DNA of 64,000 bases. Source: Lateolabrax maculatus. Its lineage: Eukaryota > Chordata > Actinopteri > Acropomatiformes > Lateolabracidae. Below the pieces are notes generated by a model, which was given only the letters and a program-made list of their open reading frames with translations, was not told where the DNA came from and did no database searches. The translations under genes were made by a program, and so were the position numbers. The stretch lies in contig CM062215.1 in assembly GCA_031216445.1 (NCBI GenBank), positions 5,127,501 through 5,191,500 on the forward strand. The letters are read 5' to 3'. Position 1 is the first letter of the stretch, and every line of letters begins with the position of its first letter. Below are positions 22,401-32,500 of the stretch, piece after piece.

Positions 22401-25400
22401 TATATATAAAATAATGAACCTTGAATATTTGGAATGAAATCTGACGTCATCAAGGTGCTGGCGCTACCCGGATGTTGCTACAGTCACAAAATCTAGTATC
22501 AGCAATTTTAGTAAATGAAGATATAATCAAAACCCTGGCGAATGCAAGTACAGACCAAGATAATACTGGTAACTGTACTGTTTCATCATGGAAGGCCGTA
22601 TGCAGGTCCTTCATAAACATGTCTTCAGCCTCAGCTGCCCCCCCCCCCGACAGCGACCCCTATCTACAATCTTCACCTGTTCACTCAAAAGGGCCCAAGA
22701 CATAAGAGGTAGCAAAAGAACTGAACGCATATGAATTGTTGTTAAAGAGTAAGATCCTTTGTTTAACCAGAACAAAGCCACCAGACTCCATTGACAAAAA
22801 ACTTAATGTTTCCTGGAGAACACGGGAGCTGGGTTTCTACCGCTGCCTCGATCGATTAGTTTGTGTTATTGTGTGACTTTGGTGTTTTAAAAGGTAGAAT
22901 TGCAATCAAATGGTATTGAATTTGGTTACTGGTATTTGCCAGGATGTTAATTATTTTGGGAATTGCTGAAACTAGATTTCGTACTGACTCGCTCATACAG
23001 TGACAAACTTCTGGCAGCAACTGTAGGAATAATCACATGGAAAACACAGGATACCGCCTTAAAGACGTCATTCATTCAATATATTCAAACTTTCAATCAA
23101 TATATTCATGGTTCATTCAATATATTCAGTCTTTTATTCCATATATATAATAATTTCCTGAAGGTTAGGCCATGGTGCATCATGTTCTCTAAGGACAATT
23201 AAAACTGCGCCATTACTAATAAAACTTCACTTTAACTGCAAACATCTTTGCTCTTTAAATAAATTCGTTTCTTAATTTAACAATCTGACTCTAGTTGTGA
23301 GTGTTGTGTAGATTATGTTTGATTTCCTCCTGTTGTTCGTCATCCACAGGTGGCTTTGATTTCCTCTGACAACAACAGCGTGAAAACTACAACTGAAGTG
23401 AAATAAAACCACGTCTTCCTCCTCACAATCATCATCATTTTCGCCTCGTATTATCGCATTAAATTGAATTGTTTGACCGCAGGACAGTTTGTTTATTGGC
23501 CACAAACAGCCGAAGAACAAACCAGCGACTTTGTTTGTTTGTTTGTTTCTTTGTGTTTGTTTGTTTGTTTGTTTGTTTGTGTGTGTGTTTGTGTCTGTGT
23601 GTGTCTGTGTGGCCGCCGAGCCTCAGACTGACCTGATAAATGGCAGGAACCTGCTCTTTCTCCGTGTTGTGGCCTCCAGTCTCTCCTCTTTGTTCCTCTC
23701 GTCCTCCAAACGTGTCGGTGACGATCAGCGCGAACTCGCCGCTCCGCCGCTCAGCTGCCGCGGACGCGTCTGCGCGTCAGTTCGCCGACCCGAGCGAAGT
23801 CGCGACCAGCCCAGGAAGTCTACTAATTACTCTATTACTCTGATGATAATAGTAGTAACTTTACTGTAAGGGATTGTTAATCCATTATATGTATTAGAAG
23901 GATTTACAGGGAGTTTTTTCAACGTATTCTGAGGGAAATTAAAGGTGAAACAGCGACACCTTGTGTCATGTATTGAAGTAACCGCTTTTGTGAATGTGTC
24001 TCCACCATTTAAACAGGTTTTTCTTAAATAATTGATTTATTTTAATACTAATTAATACTTTTTTTGCACTGGAGGTAACTGAGATTTACTACCAAGGGAT
24101 GAATTGTGTCTTTGTGTCCCAGGTGCAACAGACCTGCCAGTATTTATGGTCTCCTGCACCACACCACAGGTGCTTTTATTTAAAAAAAACAACCATTTTG
24201 TGCTCCTAAATTATAGCTTTCATACTAAAACAAAAAACAAAAAATCTTCCATTGTCGTACAGTTTTACGGGTCTACCAAGTTTACAGTGGGAGAGTATAT
24301 ATGGGACAGATATCAGGGTTAGTGGCTTTGGATGCCACCCAGCTGTTTAAACATGACTTGTGCTGATGCGTTAACCGTCAATTCTTACCTGAAGAGTGAG
24401 ATAGTGGCCTTTCTCAGCGCACACATGCAAAGGAGAGCGGCCCCAGAAGTCTCGCGTGTTGATCTGAGCTCCGTGCACCAGCAGGTCGTGCACGATGAAG
24501 TGCTGATTGGTGGCAGATGCGATCTGAAGAGCTGTCTGCGTGCAGAGAGTCTACTTGTTAGATGCAGATTAACAATGAACACTGAAGAATACAGGCCTTC
24601 AAATAAAATGTTTTACTATCAAGCCATTAATATGTGACACAAACAACCTTGTTAAGTGTTCGTACCTGCCCATTGTGTTCTTTCATGTCCAGGGAGCCAT
24701 ATCTTGCCATTTTTGTGGCAAGCACATAAGCCAGGGCCCGGCGACCTTGTGCCACTGCTATGTGAAGAAATCTGAAACGAAAATGCACAATTAGAAGTAT
24801 ATCCACTTGCAAACTATGTCCATGTGTCAATGTTTAGGTTACTGTAGTGTTTTTATGCATTACTTTTAGCTATTTAAACTGTTTATTTATTGCTTTTTGC
24901 TGCACACTCTTAATTGTAATGTGTGATGATTCAGGTTGATGGGCAGCTTGCTGTTTGTAGATACATTAAAGAGAGAATCTCTGGTTTAAATTGAGGACTT
25001 TCTTCATCAATACATACGTGTCACCGTCCGCATCTTGCATGTTGAGCAGCTCAGGAGAAACGTCACCAACTCTTTGCGTCTCTTGATGTATTTGCCAGTG
25101 GAATAAAGACATTTTGGCCCCAGCAGTCGGAGCCACTTGTCCCTGCAGAGCCGGATGTTGCGTCTGTGCCGGAGCAATGTGAGCGTTTTCAGGAGAAGCA
25201 GGGGGGAAGTGATTCGTAATGTGGGGGTTTGCCGGTGCTGGAGGGTCCAGCAGATGAGGACTCGTGTCACCGGCGAAAGCCTCAGATTTTGCAGATTTAA
25301 AATGATGCACCACGTCATCCTGCGGGCGGCTCCATTTCTAAAAGAGAATCATTAATCAGTTCTGTTTATACAAGCATGTTAATGTAACAAACACACCCAC

Positions 25401-26293
25401 ATTTATCTACACACTGAGAACTTGTACTTTGCTTTCTGTTGTCCCAGTTAAGTGGAGGAATGCTCAACTTCTTCCTCATACTAAAATGACTCAAACTTTG
25501 TCAAACCTCATAAAAAAAAAACTAGTTAAGTGACCACATTTCTGAACAAATAAAGCTATAACCCATATATCTATTTTTTTTTTTTTTTTTACAAACAAAT
25601 ATATAAAAAATACGAATAATGGAGTTGGAACATTTTATTTTGGAGTCCAAACCCTACAGTAAGCCTTGTATTAAGCTTATCACAAAACTTATCTTATTCC
25701 TGTGCTTGTACAAATACCTGTTCTACCTGTGACTAACCTGGCGTCTCATCATCAGCAGTTCCTTCACGGTGTGTTTCTTGTGCACCGCTTGCACGTATTC
25801 TTGTTGCCTGGGATCTGTGATAAGAAGACCTGAGGGGGGGTGGACACAACTATGAATGCATTTTTGATCAAATTAAAGCACATACGTGAAAGTAAGCCTG
25901 GATAGAAGACAAACAATCATAAATAGACATCATACATAATGTGCATAGGAAGTATTTGACAAACTTAAGGCAATACTAATGCACTCAAAATTGTACTTAA
26001 GTATAAATAAAAGTATCAAAAAGTAATTTAATGCCAATAGTGTGACAAATTAAAACCACAGAAGTAAGAAGGTAGACTTCCTCATTCCTTTTTGTCTTGA
26101 AAACAACACAAGTGGAATCAAAGATTAAACAGTATGTATGTGTGTGCTTAGAATTTCATACTTTGTTAAAGGCGTGAATATGGATATCCAGTTACTATAA
26201 TTGTAAAAACTGACCTTTATAACTCTGGCTGCAGCTCGTCTCCAATGACGGAGCCTGGCTTCCTCTGGTATCAATCCATCTTGGATCCAACAT
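10460..26293 (-). CDS. nfkbiz: NF-kappa-B inhibitor zeta (nuclear I-kappa-B)
   Basis: Ten coding exons in minus order: 26293-26215, 25829-25738, 25337-25018, 24771-24666, 24535-24389, 11490-11427, 11333-11164, 11061-10951, 10855-10688, 10501-10460. All join in phase with GT-AG borders and give 432 residues. A VKELL-type motif (about 50) precedes ankyrin repeats (about 160-410), with repeats such as TALQIA, SPLHVCAEKGH, GLTPLLAAV, RTCLHMA and NTALHIV. The end (KGADPGTRNLENE, then VRQILKGK) is the IkB-zeta signature and separates it from nfkbid and bcl3. The mammalian protein is an inducible nuclear co-regulator that binds NF-kappa-B p50 and drives secondary response genes such as IL-6. The N-terminus is much shorter than human (718), so extra upstream exons are possible. 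The fifth intron is 12.9 kb because of the inserted palindrome. Being next to col8a1-type synteny supports the call. Confidence 0.9.
11870..12140 (+). repeat. tRNA-like module outside the left palindrome arm
   Basis: Within the nfkbiz intron, just outside the inverted repeat, are two degenerate units resembling those inside the arms. One runs from TGTGTGGCTCACTGTG (about 11880) to GGTTGTGGGTTTAATC (about 11930). The other runs from GGATGAGCAGGAGG (about 12082) to GGTTTGATCCC (about 12126-12136). The sequence between them (GGAGGAAATATTAATGCT) also recurs inside the arms at about 16443 and, inverted, about 19420-19435. It therefore shares ancestry with the arm modules at 16120-16450 and 19300-19600 but is more diverged. 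Confidence 0.7.
12290..12479 (+). promoter_or_regulatory. CpG-dense outer end of left arm with splice donor
   Basis: About 12300-12410 is strongly enriched in CpG (many CG dinucleotides in about 110 bases) in an otherwise AT-rich intron. It is followed by a consensus-like donor TTATCAG|GTCAGT at 12479. This looks like a promoter plus untranslated first exon directed toward the palindrome centre. The mirror copy is 23633-23815 on the minus strand. No TATA box is evident. Promoter activity is inference. Confidence 0.45.
14163..14231 (+). other. Candidate internal exon in left arm
   Basis: A 69-base open segment lies between an acceptor (CACTTGTAG, ending 14162) and a donor (CTCTCAG|GTAGGA). 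It begins with ATG and reads MCGVNGRHVERRRR, then a short acidic-hydrophobic end. A third acceptor (TATTTTAAAG, ending about 14712) would add only a few codons before a stop. The mirror copy in the right arm keeps both splice sites and the frame with two substitutions in the codons compared. It may be part of a non-coding or micropeptide transcript; I know of no homolog. Confidence 0.3.
14633..14850 (+). repeat. Two tRNA-like units, left arm outer group
   Basis: The first unit has TTGGCTCGGTGGT (about 14637) and GGTTTGATTCTC (about 14671). The second spans about 14748-14850 and carries a textbook B box, GGTTCGAATCC, at 14824-14834. It is preceded by a hairpin CTGCTGCGGTGCAGCAG that sits where the long variable arm of a Leu/Ser-type tRNA would be. 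Mirror copies lie on the minus strand at about 21023-21240. They are too degenerate to call as functional tRNA genes. Confidence 0.6.
15206..16800 (-). repeat. Left-arm array of about ten tRNA-like units
   Basis: Mostly on the minus strand, units lie at about 15206-15264, 15358-15427, 15511-15588, 15670-15736, 15817-15878, 15905-15973, 16273-16347, 16495-16571 and 16744-16798. One lies on the plus strand at about 16125-16200. Most have an A-box-like TAGCTCAG sequence and a B-box-like GGATCAAATCC or GGTTTGATCCC. The conserved spacer ACATTACTGAGGAGAAAA recurs at about 15311, 15475 and 15636, giving a period of about 160 bases. This is the mirror of 19079-20667. Confidence 0.75.
17140..18855. 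repeat. G-rich minisatellite spacer of the palindrome
   Basis: The plus strand from about 17321 to 18240 is a minisatellite built on GGCAGAGCATGTGGGG plus GTGAGTGG blocks. It then switches to C-rich (18241-18530), back to G-rich (18660-18835), and to a C run (18836-18855). Between these blocks sit copies of a GACTCGAAA-rich unit ending in GACTGAAG-like sequence and CCAGTCGCTG, direct at about 17210-17315 and inverted at about 18246-18340 and 18525-18640, so the spacer contains nested inversions. Dense runs of four or more G can form quadruplexes. Long proline/histidine or glycine/tryptophan frames across it are low-complexity artefacts. Confidence 0.9.
19079..20667 (+). repeat. Right-arm array of about ten tRNA-like units
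   Basis: Plus-strand units with A-box and B-box positions: 19302-19378 (TAGCTCAGCAGG, GGTTTGATCCC), 19526-19600 (GGTTCAACTCC), 19900-19968, 19995-20056 (B box GGATCAAAGCC 20039-20049, T-run 20061-20065), 20137-20203, 20285-20362, 20446-20515 and 20609-20667 (TAGCTCAGCTGG, AGTTCAAGTCC). A divergent unit is at 19079-19133, and one minus-strand unit is at 19673-19748. The unit at 20446-20515 keeps a good T-arm (GCTGG-ATCAAAT-CCAGC). T-runs of four or more follow several B boxes within about 10-30 bases, as a Pol III terminator would. Each tandem spacer also has TTTTCTCCTCAG and AATAAA. These are degenerate relatives of tRNA, not confident tRNA genes. Confidence 0.75.
21023..21240 (-). repeat. 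Two tRNA-like units, right arm outer group
   Basis: Mirror of the plus-strand pair at 14633-14850. The B box reads GGTTCGAGTCC on the minus strand (21039-21049), one substitution away from the left copy. Confidence 0.55.
22115..22378. other. Segment present only in the right arm
   Basis: Comparing arms, the right arm carries about 264 bases between GGATGTGACT and TGGCATGCCATAATT that are absent from the left arm at about 13755. The inner edge abuts a perfect palindrome, ATTATGGCATGCCATAAT (22378-22395), of which the left arm keeps part. No terminal inverted repeats of its own are visible, so it is either a left-arm deletion or a right-arm insertion. Confidence 0.7.
23526..23611. repeat. (TTTG)n/(GT)n tract mirrored at 12500-12600
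   Basis: A GTTT-rich tract that grades into GTGTCTGT repeats. The left-arm mirror (12500-12600) differs in length by about 12 bases, as expected for a microsatellite. Confidence 0.8.
23633..23815 (-). promoter_or_regulatory. CpG-dense outer end of right arm with splice donor
   Basis: Mirror copy of 12290-12479, with the same CpG-dense block and the same donor (TTATCAG|GTCAGT on the minus strand at 23633). Together the two ends would direct transcripts toward each other across the palindrome centre. Confidence 0.4.
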
Positions 26294-26384
26294 GTTTAAG
26301 GAGTCATCTATTAACACCCAACTTCACCTGGAACTGACTTTTTTTCCTCTCTCACGCACCGAAAATGTAAAGTGGCTGTCAACA

Positions 26385-26565
26385 CAATGAAGTCAGGTGT
26401 CAACAAACAGGCGCAGTTATAAAACGTGTGCACAGCCCACCTCCCTGCACTTTTCTACTTGTCCCAGCAAGAAATGAGGAACAACCGCCAGATAAAATAT
26501 CCCACACCTGGCGTTAGTTCCTGGTTGACTGGTTACTGAGGTGAGTCTTTCAGTTTCAAAATAAA
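26385..26565 (-). promoter_or_regulatory. nfkbiz: nfkbiz core promoter with TATA-like box and ISRE
   Basis: On the minus strand a TTTTATAA box (about 26416-26424) lies about 125 bases before the nfkbiz ATG, predicting a start site near 26385-26390. Further upstream GAAACTGAAA (26548-26557) matches the IRF/ISRE consensus. Both suit an inducible innate-immunity gene. Promoter use is inference. Confidence 0.5.
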
Positions 26566-27444
26566 AGTATTAACCATTCACAAACAGAAGGACGAGGTAT
26601 TTGGGGTCAGTTGCCATGCAAATGAGTTTAATGTTCTGCATACATAAGCAAAACCACTGAACAATAAAGCCTCTATAAATGAATCAGTAACTAAACTGCA
26701 GAGCAAACTTGAGTTATGAATACTCAATATAGCAAGGCAAAAACTTTTACTTCTCTGTTATTTAAGAAACATGTTCTGGTTGTTATTCATAAAGCAGACT
26801 ATGTACTAAAGAAAACAGATGCTTTTTTAACACTTTTGAGCAACATGTTGTGTACAAATAAACAGTAAGGTTGTGAAAAAATATGAATTTGTAGTTTTAC
26901 ACACCTGTTACTGGTCAAGCTGTATGCCACCACTGGAACATCTGCAGGACGAAGCCTCAGACCTGAGAGACCCAACATACACTAATGAAAGTACAGGTAT
27001 TGAATAACTTGTGTTTGTTGTTGGCACACACCCTTGTTCCCTGTTAACGGATCCTACTGGTTGGGATTCCCCCCCAACGAAAGGCAGGTTGTGCTCGGTT
27101 TCCATCCAAATACATTGCGTGCGTTCGTGTTTGAGTCTGGTCACGTTAGCGGAGGAAACAAGTCGTTATTTTTTTAAGTCACTGAACAGTTCTGTTCATG
27201 GTTAAAATGTCCCTCTTTCAGTCCTTGTACAGCAAGGAATGATTTAGATTTGTAGCCTTCTTTCAGATTTAATTTCACATTAGTGAAAGTTATGTGCAGT
27301 AATCTATCACCCAGATCTATATGTGATTACATGGGTTTAAATTATTGATTTCCTGGTCTGTTTTTCAGTCTTTATTAGGATCTTTAAGGACAATCAGTTT
27401 ACGCCATATAAAACCAGTGCAACAATAAAATTCGGAACTAGAAG
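26566..27444. other. nfkbiz upstream / gk downstream intergenic
   Basis: Apart from the kappa-B match no feature is recognised. The open frames near 26908-27205 are not family-like. Confidence 0.4.
27063..27072. promoter_or_regulatory. Candidate NF-kappa-B site
   Basis: GGGATTCCCC fits the GGGRNNYYCC consensus exactly and lies about 0.77 kb upstream of the nfkbiz start codon. Mammalian NFKBIZ is an NF-kappa-B target. One 10-base match can occur by chance. Confidence 0.4.
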
Positions 27445-29524
27445 TTTATTTTTGATGACATTTATTCTCCAGTTTCCATACATAAGAGGTAATAACATAC
27501 CCATTTTAAATCCAATACATTTCCAACTGAGCAACGCCTGCTGTATATTTGTTCCTCTTCACAAATCAGCCCCCAACACGCTCCATAGTCATCTCAGGTA
27601 TCACATTCAGGGTTAAATGTCCTTTTAAAGTGTTATGGATTTGAACAGGATTGGACACATTTTCAATGTTGATTTTACTGTAAATGAGTCAAAGGTAAAG
27701 ACATGCAGAGTGAGTCGAAAAAGGATGGAGACATGAAACAACTCATCATCAACACCCACAATTTCACAGGTAAAGGTCTTATATGAGAATTGGTACACTT
27801 TGCTTTCATGCTTGAGATTATTTTAAATGTATTTCTCTTATTTGACTTATTTTAGGATGAAACGCTTGAGTTTAAGCCTCCCTACACGCAATGACTTTTC
27901 CCTTGTATTCAATTCATTCATTAATATCCATTGGTAAATAGTGTTAACATCCCAAAAGAACACTTTGAGCCTTTGAACGCACTAATTACATGACTGCGTG
28001 ATGACTAATAGAGAGCAAACACTAAGCCATTTCTTAAACAAATACCCGCTCTGCCTTTTCTTTTTGTTTCAGATCCACACAGAAGACAAATACGACAAAT
28101 GTTGGGCAATAGAATAAATACTGACGTTTGTTTACTGGCCTATTCTTCCTCAAGGTTAACTTTTCAAACCTCTATACAGCACAGTGAACTATTTTAACAA
28201 TTCATGTTTCTATGGTTTTATAAAGCTCCCTTTTTAATCAAGTATTCATTTAAATAATTTAATCAGAGACAAAATACTGCACTCTAACATTTTAGTGCAA
28301 TAAAGCTTCTTCATAGAGAAGAATTGAGTTATCTTTAGGAATTCATATAAATTGTTTGCATTTGATTTGTTCTACACAAGGTTTTGGGATAATTTGACAG
28401 ATGTTTTGCATGCCGTGGAAGTTACTTTAACTCTTTTTTTTAATCATTTCAGGTTGATAAAAGAGAGACTAGGCAGCAAGACAGAAATGTGAAGCTTCCC
28501 CTGATAGATTATGAGTTCTGAGCAAAGTAATTTTTTTTTTTTTTTTTACCATTTTCATAACCCTATAAAGTCAAACCGCAGAGAATGTTTAAGTCAGAAA
28601 ATACTTCAGATTGTTTGCAGATGCATGTAATGAAATAGCCTGTCTACAAAATAATTCACTTATCAACAGCTGCTTCAGTTTCTGTCCATTAATAATGTTC
28701 TTAATTTTTTTTTAGCTTTGGGAGAGTTGTTAATGTTGTGGCAAATTCCCATAAATATACAAATATATGCACCTGTTTATTCCTAAGTCTTTATATATTC
28801 TTTTTGAACACAGTAATCCAAAAGTTGTCTGCCAATTCATCAATGCCCAACACATATTTTAACTGCTTACAAAATGTACAGTATGTACAAGTGCGTCACT
28901 TTCACCAAAAAGCAACCTCGTCAGTTGATTAACTCTCGCCCCTCCTTCGTTTTCATTTCACTACAAACTAACTCAAACTTTCTGTGTCTTAATCCCAACT
29001 GTTAGAAAAAATATATATTAGACTCTGTTAGTACACGGCTCCCACAAAAAAAAAAAAAAAAATAGATATAAAGTGCGCTAAAACTTCTGTAGCTCATAGT
29101 GGAGGGTCTGGAACAACAAAGTACAGTGACAAACGACAAGTAATGCAAATTAGACAGTGAATGTGACTTAACACAGCTTTGGAAAGCCTACAACAATCTG
29201 AAGTTTCTATATAAATAAGCTCAGAAAATCATACCATATCAGCACAGTAAAAAAAAGAAGTACTGCATGCATACGCTAAAATTAAAGTCTAATGTACCAG
29301 TGTGTTCCTGTCTACTGCAGGGAAAAATGCATTCAAATAATAATAACAAAAAGAAAAAAATCCCATTAGACAGTTCAAACTTGTCCTGGTTTTCCAGTAA
29401 GATTCAGCAGGAGCGTCTTTCTCCTGGAATGCTTTTTGGAAAATAGTGCAACCGAGAGTCCAGGTGGCGGTCCAGCGTTTGTCTCCACTTTCCTCTCCGC
29501 TTTAATGCCTCCACGAGTCTCAGC
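27445..29524 (-). other. gk: Probable long gk 3' UTR
   Basis: On the minus strand about 2 kb of AT-rich non-coding sequence follows the gk terminal stop (29525-29527), up to an AATAAA at 27445-27450. It includes A/T homopolymers at about 28530-28548 and 29047-29062. Another frame remains open for about 44 codons after the acceptor at 29536, which I treat as chance. Confidence 0.45.
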
Positions 29525-32500
29525 CTAGTTGTGGCCTAATGTGGACAGAAGAAAAAACATCATAAAAAAGGTTGAGGTTATATTTCACTCACGTGAGTCA
29601 TATGCGGTTTGTTGACATTACGCTTCACTGGTGCTTAAAAACACACAGCATCAGGCTGGCTCTGTAATGTTAGTATGTGTGACAGATGTCTGTGTACACG
29701 GGATCCATTATGTAGTGTGCCAATTTCCTGGTTCAAGTTTCTTTTCTCCATTAGTCAATGGATTTTAGTTGAAATATAAACCACACAATGCAAAGATGCT
29801 GTGTAATTTCCCACTGAAACTGTAATAATCACACTTGTATGTTAAACGTCCCTCTTGTAGTTAAAGGTAACTTAAGACAGGGCTTCACAGTGCAACTGTC
29901 TGTCTCTGTTCGCCTGTCTCACTCTGTGTGCCTCATAAGGCCGAGTTGGCTCTGGCATCTGGTAGACCAAGATCAGCTAGATATCTTCTGTATTTGGGTT
30001 TAGACGCAACAGGCTGGAGCCTGGTTGTTGATGCTGGATTAGAGATACTGTAGAGAGGCTATGCTGTTGTCAGGACAGCCATGGTTGACGTCTTTGTTCT
30101 TTTAGGAATAACCCTATTTGGATATAGCTGAACTCAGCAGGTCTGAGGAAGGTTAAATACGGAGTTTCAAGACACGTCTTCAGATTTGGGTAGCAGTACG
30201 CTGTGATTCACACGTGGTGTTTCCCTTTTCTCCTGGATCGAGCTTCAATAAATATTCCTGCGTAAGACATCCAGGTGTCCTGAAACTTCTTGTTAGAGTG
30301 AACCAGCTCTAAGATGTCCTTCACACACACGACTCTTAAAAGTAAAAACACTTGAATCAGAAATGAAATGTTAAAAAGAAACAGCAAACGGTCCAACATT
30401 GTTATTAAGTAATTCCTATTCCAAAAGAATATAAACACTTCATACACATATACTGAAGTAGACACTGACCTGCGAGGTATTTTGCACCGATTAACATCAA
30501 CATGCTGCCAATGATGAAGAAGCCCAGGGGGGCGCTGCTGAAGATACTCGTCTCGCCTTTTGGTCATTTGAACACAGAGGGGAGAGACAGAAGAACCGGC
30601 ATTTTAGTTTTGACTGTCTTTTCTTGAAATGTCCTATACTTGCATATTGAGCCTCGAGCATGTTATTGTATGGCCGGTTTCGTGGTTCTATCTTGAGGTG
30701 TAGAAAAGATGTTATGGTCTATAAAAGCAGGTGCCTACCATTTCCATTACAAACAGGCTCGGTCGTCTCCCAGTTCATGGCTTTCTGCACCGCCTTCTTC
30801 CATCGGGCGTACCGAAACTCACTCTCTGCAAAACAAGCGCGCAGAAACATGTTTACTGATGAAGCAGCCGCCACTGAAGACACACAGGACCTCATCATAA
30901 TCATCATCATCATCATCATCACCCCCGTCTTTACAGCTCTCCGTACCTTCAGGGTTGATCTGAGGCTCGAACTTCTCAGAGGTGACTTCGCTCAGGTCCT
31001 CGGGGTTCAGGCTCCACACACTCACCCCCTCCGCTGCTCCCGCTGCCATCGCCGCGCCGAGAGCCGTGGTCTCAGGCATGGACGGCTTCACTGAAAATAC
31101 CAATGAACGAAATCTTTAACGGTAATAACAACAATATGAATAACAGTCATGTAGAAAAACTTCATGTTCTGGTGCACTATCCTTTAGTCCACAAGACGCC
31201 AGCAGAGGGCAGCAATGCTTCCAGTGTCATACCATAATGACTACACAACATCATGGCAGTCTTACCGACAGGGATACAAAGAATGTCGGCCTGCAGCTGC
31301 ATCAGCAACCTGTTGGACGTCATTCCTCCGTCCACCTGGAGCTGAGTCAGCGGGATGCCGCTGTCCTGATTCATGGCGTCTAGTATCTGCATCCAAACAA
31401 ATGACCCACTTATTACACAAATACCTGCTTTTAATAAAATATATATCACAAGAAGTAGCACATAACAGCAATTGAACTTGTCTTGTCTTTTCTCTGATGA
31501 GCAGTTAGAGAACGGGAAAGCTCGCGCTCACCTCTCGTGTCTGGAAGCAGACAGCTTCCAGTGCAGCGAATGCGAGGTGACTCTTGTTCGTAAACTGGGT
31601 TAACCCACAAATGATCCTGTGAAGTGAAGAAGGAGTCTAGACTTATTTCAGCAGGCTGTGTGAATAACTTTAGATGGGTTCACTACACTACGGGGTAGAT
31701 CTTGGTCTCACCCTCTCGCGCTGGGCTCCCAGTAAGGCGCGTAAAGGCCCGAAAACGCCGGAACGAAATAACAGCCATAGGACGTGCCGACGGATGCAGC
31801 CAACTTCTCTGCACAGGGAGGGAAATAGAAAAGGTATAAAGGGAAAAGCTTCACTATAAAGTAAACTGCACAACATTAAAGATAAGCAATCACCACATAT
31901 ATTTCACAACCATGCAATGTTTATTATCCATTTTAGAGATAATATAAAGATTAAATGTAACATTTGATTTGTCTTCGAACACCAGCAGCACATACCAAGC
32001 TCTTCAGATGATTGAATGATCCCGAGGTTGTCCTGAAGCCAACGAACCACAGCTCCTGCTATGGCCACAGAGCCCTGGAGAGAAGTAACATAAAAAACAA
32101 AAATCACCTCACATCCTCACAAAATGGTGCAGCCAAAGCTATGCATGCACATTCTGCAGCGAGGAAGTGTCAGAAAATCGTTCACATGATGCCAACGTGT
32201 GAACATTTCAGATGATGCAGTGTGTTATGAAAGGAGTGATGCTGTACCTCTAGTGCGTAACAGGCAGGTTTGTCCCGACCGAGTTTGTACGCCACAGTGG
32301 TCAGGAGACCGTGATCGGACATTACAGGCTGCAAAACGACAGAAACAAGGAGACTGTATGCAGGGGATGTCACCATTTATATGAGTGTTTCAAATACAAA
32401 TGACAAAGTAAAGTACCTTGGGTCCAGTGTTTCGCAGGAGAAAGCAGCCAGTTCCATACCTGAAACACATAATAAATCAAACTTCTAGTTGAGTTTCTAA

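Larger units (their letters stand above)
12144..23967. repeat. Giant inverted repeat (about 11.8 kb) inside an nfkbiz intron
   Basis: The left arm (12144-17139) and right arm (18856-23967) are reverse complements, with paired coordinates summing to about 36111 at the outer ends and about 35873-35877 for most of the arms. Stretches compared by eye (12291-12500 with 23611-23820; 14161-14231 with 21641-21711; 16490-16800 with 19080-19380) are very similar, with only scattered substitutions. Private indels exist: a right-only 264-base segment (22115-22378) and a left-only segment of about 130 bases near 16885-17020. No open frame resembles a transposase, integrase, polymerase or capsid. Outer ends show no clear target duplication. 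The intron without it would be about 1.07 kb. It could be a foldback element or a local inverted segmental duplication. Confidence 0.92.

Noticed and set aside
12144..23967. Reading the palindrome as a Maverick/Polinton, a herpesvirus-transposon fusion or a large autonomous transposon
   Set aside because: No integrase, transposase, polymerase, capsid or other recognisable gene is present, and no target duplication was found.
12144..23967. Assembly artefact (one arm copied as its own reverse complement)
   Set aside because: Arms carry substitutions and private indels, including 264 bases in one arm only; an artefact would be identical. Haplotype mis-joining is not fully excluded without reads.
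10460..26293. Identification as bcl3 or nfkbid
   Set aside because: The C-terminal KGADPGTRNLENE and RQILKGK text and the VKELL motif before the ankyrins are IkB-zeta features.
29405..29535. 44-codon open frame after the gk terminal acceptor
   Set aside because: It is in a frame that does not match the phase of the preceding gk exon, so it is most likely 3' UTR.
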